DNA of 29,738 nucleotides from Candidatus Omnitrophota bacterium (lineage in GTDB: Bacteria; Omnitrophota; Gorgyraeia; Aquiviventales; Aquiviventaceae): positions 1 through 29,738 of the forward strand of contig JACPSQ010000106.1 in the NCBI GenBank assembly GCA_016193195.1. Direction: 5' to 3'. Made by a program: the position numbers and the translations under genes. The notes beneath the pieces are model-generated. The model did no database searches, had not been told where the DNA came from, and was given only the letters and a program-made list of their open reading frames with translations. Below are positions 29,265 through 29,738 of this stretch, piece by piece (positions within the stretch are counted from its first letter, which is position 1; each line of letters begins with the position of its first letter).

Positions 29265-29526
29265 ACCGGACTCCGTTGGCAGCCCGATACTCCCCCCACC
29301 TGCCTGCTCGCCGAAGGCGAGCCCGCGTCATCTGGACTCACTCGGCCCTTCGGGCCGAAGGCAGGTGGGGGGACTCGCGGCTTTGCCCGCGTCACCGCGT
29401 CGCAGCGCAAGCGCTCGGCGCGGTACGCAGCCCCGTTGCCCCGTCGAGGGCTACTCGACGCGGCAGTCCGGGGACCCCACCCTTGAGGGTGGTTCGCCCT
29501 TTTCACACGGAGATGTTTCGCTTGTC
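29231..29526 (-). ncRNA. Candidate structured noncoding RNA of unknown class
   Basis: About 300 nt with its own promoter and terminator and no convincing reading frame. On the minus strand: GGGGAC...GTCCCC encloses a hairpin CCACCC-TCAA-GGGTGG; CGTCGAG-TAGCC-CTCGACG is a perfect hairpin; ACCGCG...CGCGGT and CGCGG-GCAAAG-CCGCG are further stems. CCGGACT near 29470 can pair with AGTCCGG near 29266 to enclose everything, or GGACT can pair with AGTCC near 29376, so two alternative folds exist. A Y-shaped repeat forms one arm. It may be a stable RNA or a leader controlling the RHH-pilT operon. I could not match it to 6S, SRP, tmRNA or a known riboswitch. Confidence 0.55.
29291..29373. repeat. Y-shaped palindrome 6 (in the candidate ncRNA)
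   Basis: TCCCCCCACCTGCC (29291-29304) pairs with GGCAGGTGGGGGGA (29360-29373). The inner hairpins are GCTCGCC-GAA-GGCGAGC and TCGGCCC-TTC-GGGCCGA. Confidence 0.92.
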
Positions 29527-29532
29527 CCCTGA

Positions 29533-29562
29533 ACTATACCATATGCGGCATCAAATCATCAA
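29533..29562 (-). promoter_or_regulatory. Promoter of the candidate ncRNA
   Basis: On the minus strand, -35 TTGATG (29557-29562), an 18-bp spacer and -10 TATAGT (29533-29538). Start near 29526. Upstream of it, 29563-29738 holds a GTCACTTTGTCACTTTT short repeat (about 29610-29630) and a GGGCACGGTGCCC palindrome near 29710, but no gene I can support. Confidence 0.65.
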
Positions 29563-29738
29563 ATCGATTTCGAAACAAAACGCTTTGTCGCATGAGCGCA
29601 AACTGACCGTTGTCACTTTGTCACTTTTACTTGCTGGCTGGGACATGGCGGTGACCCAGGGCAGCGGGTGGCGAGGCGTTCGGTGAGCGGCACGTCGGAA
29701 TTTCGAGCGGGCACGGTGCCCCGCCGGCTGTGCTCGGG

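Noticed and set aside
29360..29390. Resemblance to the cobalamin riboswitch B12 box (AGTC...CCTGCC) in the candidate ncRNA
   Set aside because: The CCTGCC part belongs to the basal stem of a Y-shaped repeat and the central bases do not match. Other cobalamin core motifs are missing.
29120..29506. Long minus-strand frame across the 29.2-29.5 kb region
   Set aside because: It crosses the terminator and Y-shaped repeat, is composed of palindrome-derived residues and overlaps the well-supported RHH gene out of frame.

Overview
The window looks like a stretch of chromosome from a GC-rich, Gram-negative (diderm) bacterium that makes type IV pili. The secretin PilQ implies an outer membrane. The order rpoD - two tRNAs - zinc-ribbon protein - rnhA - rnpB - rpsO - pnp - ftsK - rodZ - rimO - pgsA - pgpA, next to a full pil cluster, is the kind of layout I associate with uncultivated Candidatus Omnitrophota or relatives. 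That placement is inference from gene order only. Apart from an IS3-family transposase tail at the left edge, every gene I accept lies on the minus strand, so the window is best read from right to left.

Right part (29.7-16.2 kb, minus): a candidate structured RNA with its own promoter and terminator; a ribbon-helix-helix protein; pilT; a free-standing MshEN domain (a fold known for c-di-GMP binding); two tandem pilB ATPases; pilC; a GEMM-like (c-di-GMP/cGAMP) riboswitch candidate with a terminator in front of pilA; then pilM-N-O-P-Q in a tightly coupled operon and a small membrane-anchored protein. This is nearly a whole pilus motor, alignment complex and secretin. The prepilin peptidase and the minor pilins are not in the window.

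Middle (16.1-9.4 kb, minus): the macromolecular synthesis cluster cvpA-dnaG-rpoD behind a good sigma-70 promoter with two TAGCGCTA palindromes, then tRNA-Met(CAT), tRNA-Val(CAC), a coiled-coil zinc-ribbon protein, RNase HI and the RNase P RNA gene. rnpB is about 760 nt, roughly twice the usual size, because at least five large hairpins have been added to it.

Left part (9.4-0.6 kb, minus): rpsO-pnp behind its own promoter, then ftsK-rodZ-rimO-pgsA-pgpA-thpR (translation/RNA decay, division, cell shape, ribosome modification, phospholipid synthesis). At the left edge is an AT-richer membrane-protein gene convergent with the IS3 transposase remnant.

The most striking feature is repetitive DNA. 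(i) Six Y-shaped palindromes share a CCACCTG-type basal stem carrying one or two GC hairpins; three lie in rnpB, one in the other RNA gene, and two make up the whole pilB-pilB spacer, where one supplies the ribosome binding site. (ii) Arrays of exact 7-bp period, with a different heptamer at each site and usually followed by an inverted array, sit at gene ends and in two rnpB stems. (iii) GATTAC-NNN-GATT repeats flank the pil genes. (iv) Other palindromes lie inside coding sequence (rimO 5' end, dnaG 3' end, the gene at 16.2-16.7 kb). Together they suggest active, structure-tolerant small repeats that preferentially survive in RNA stems and protein ends.
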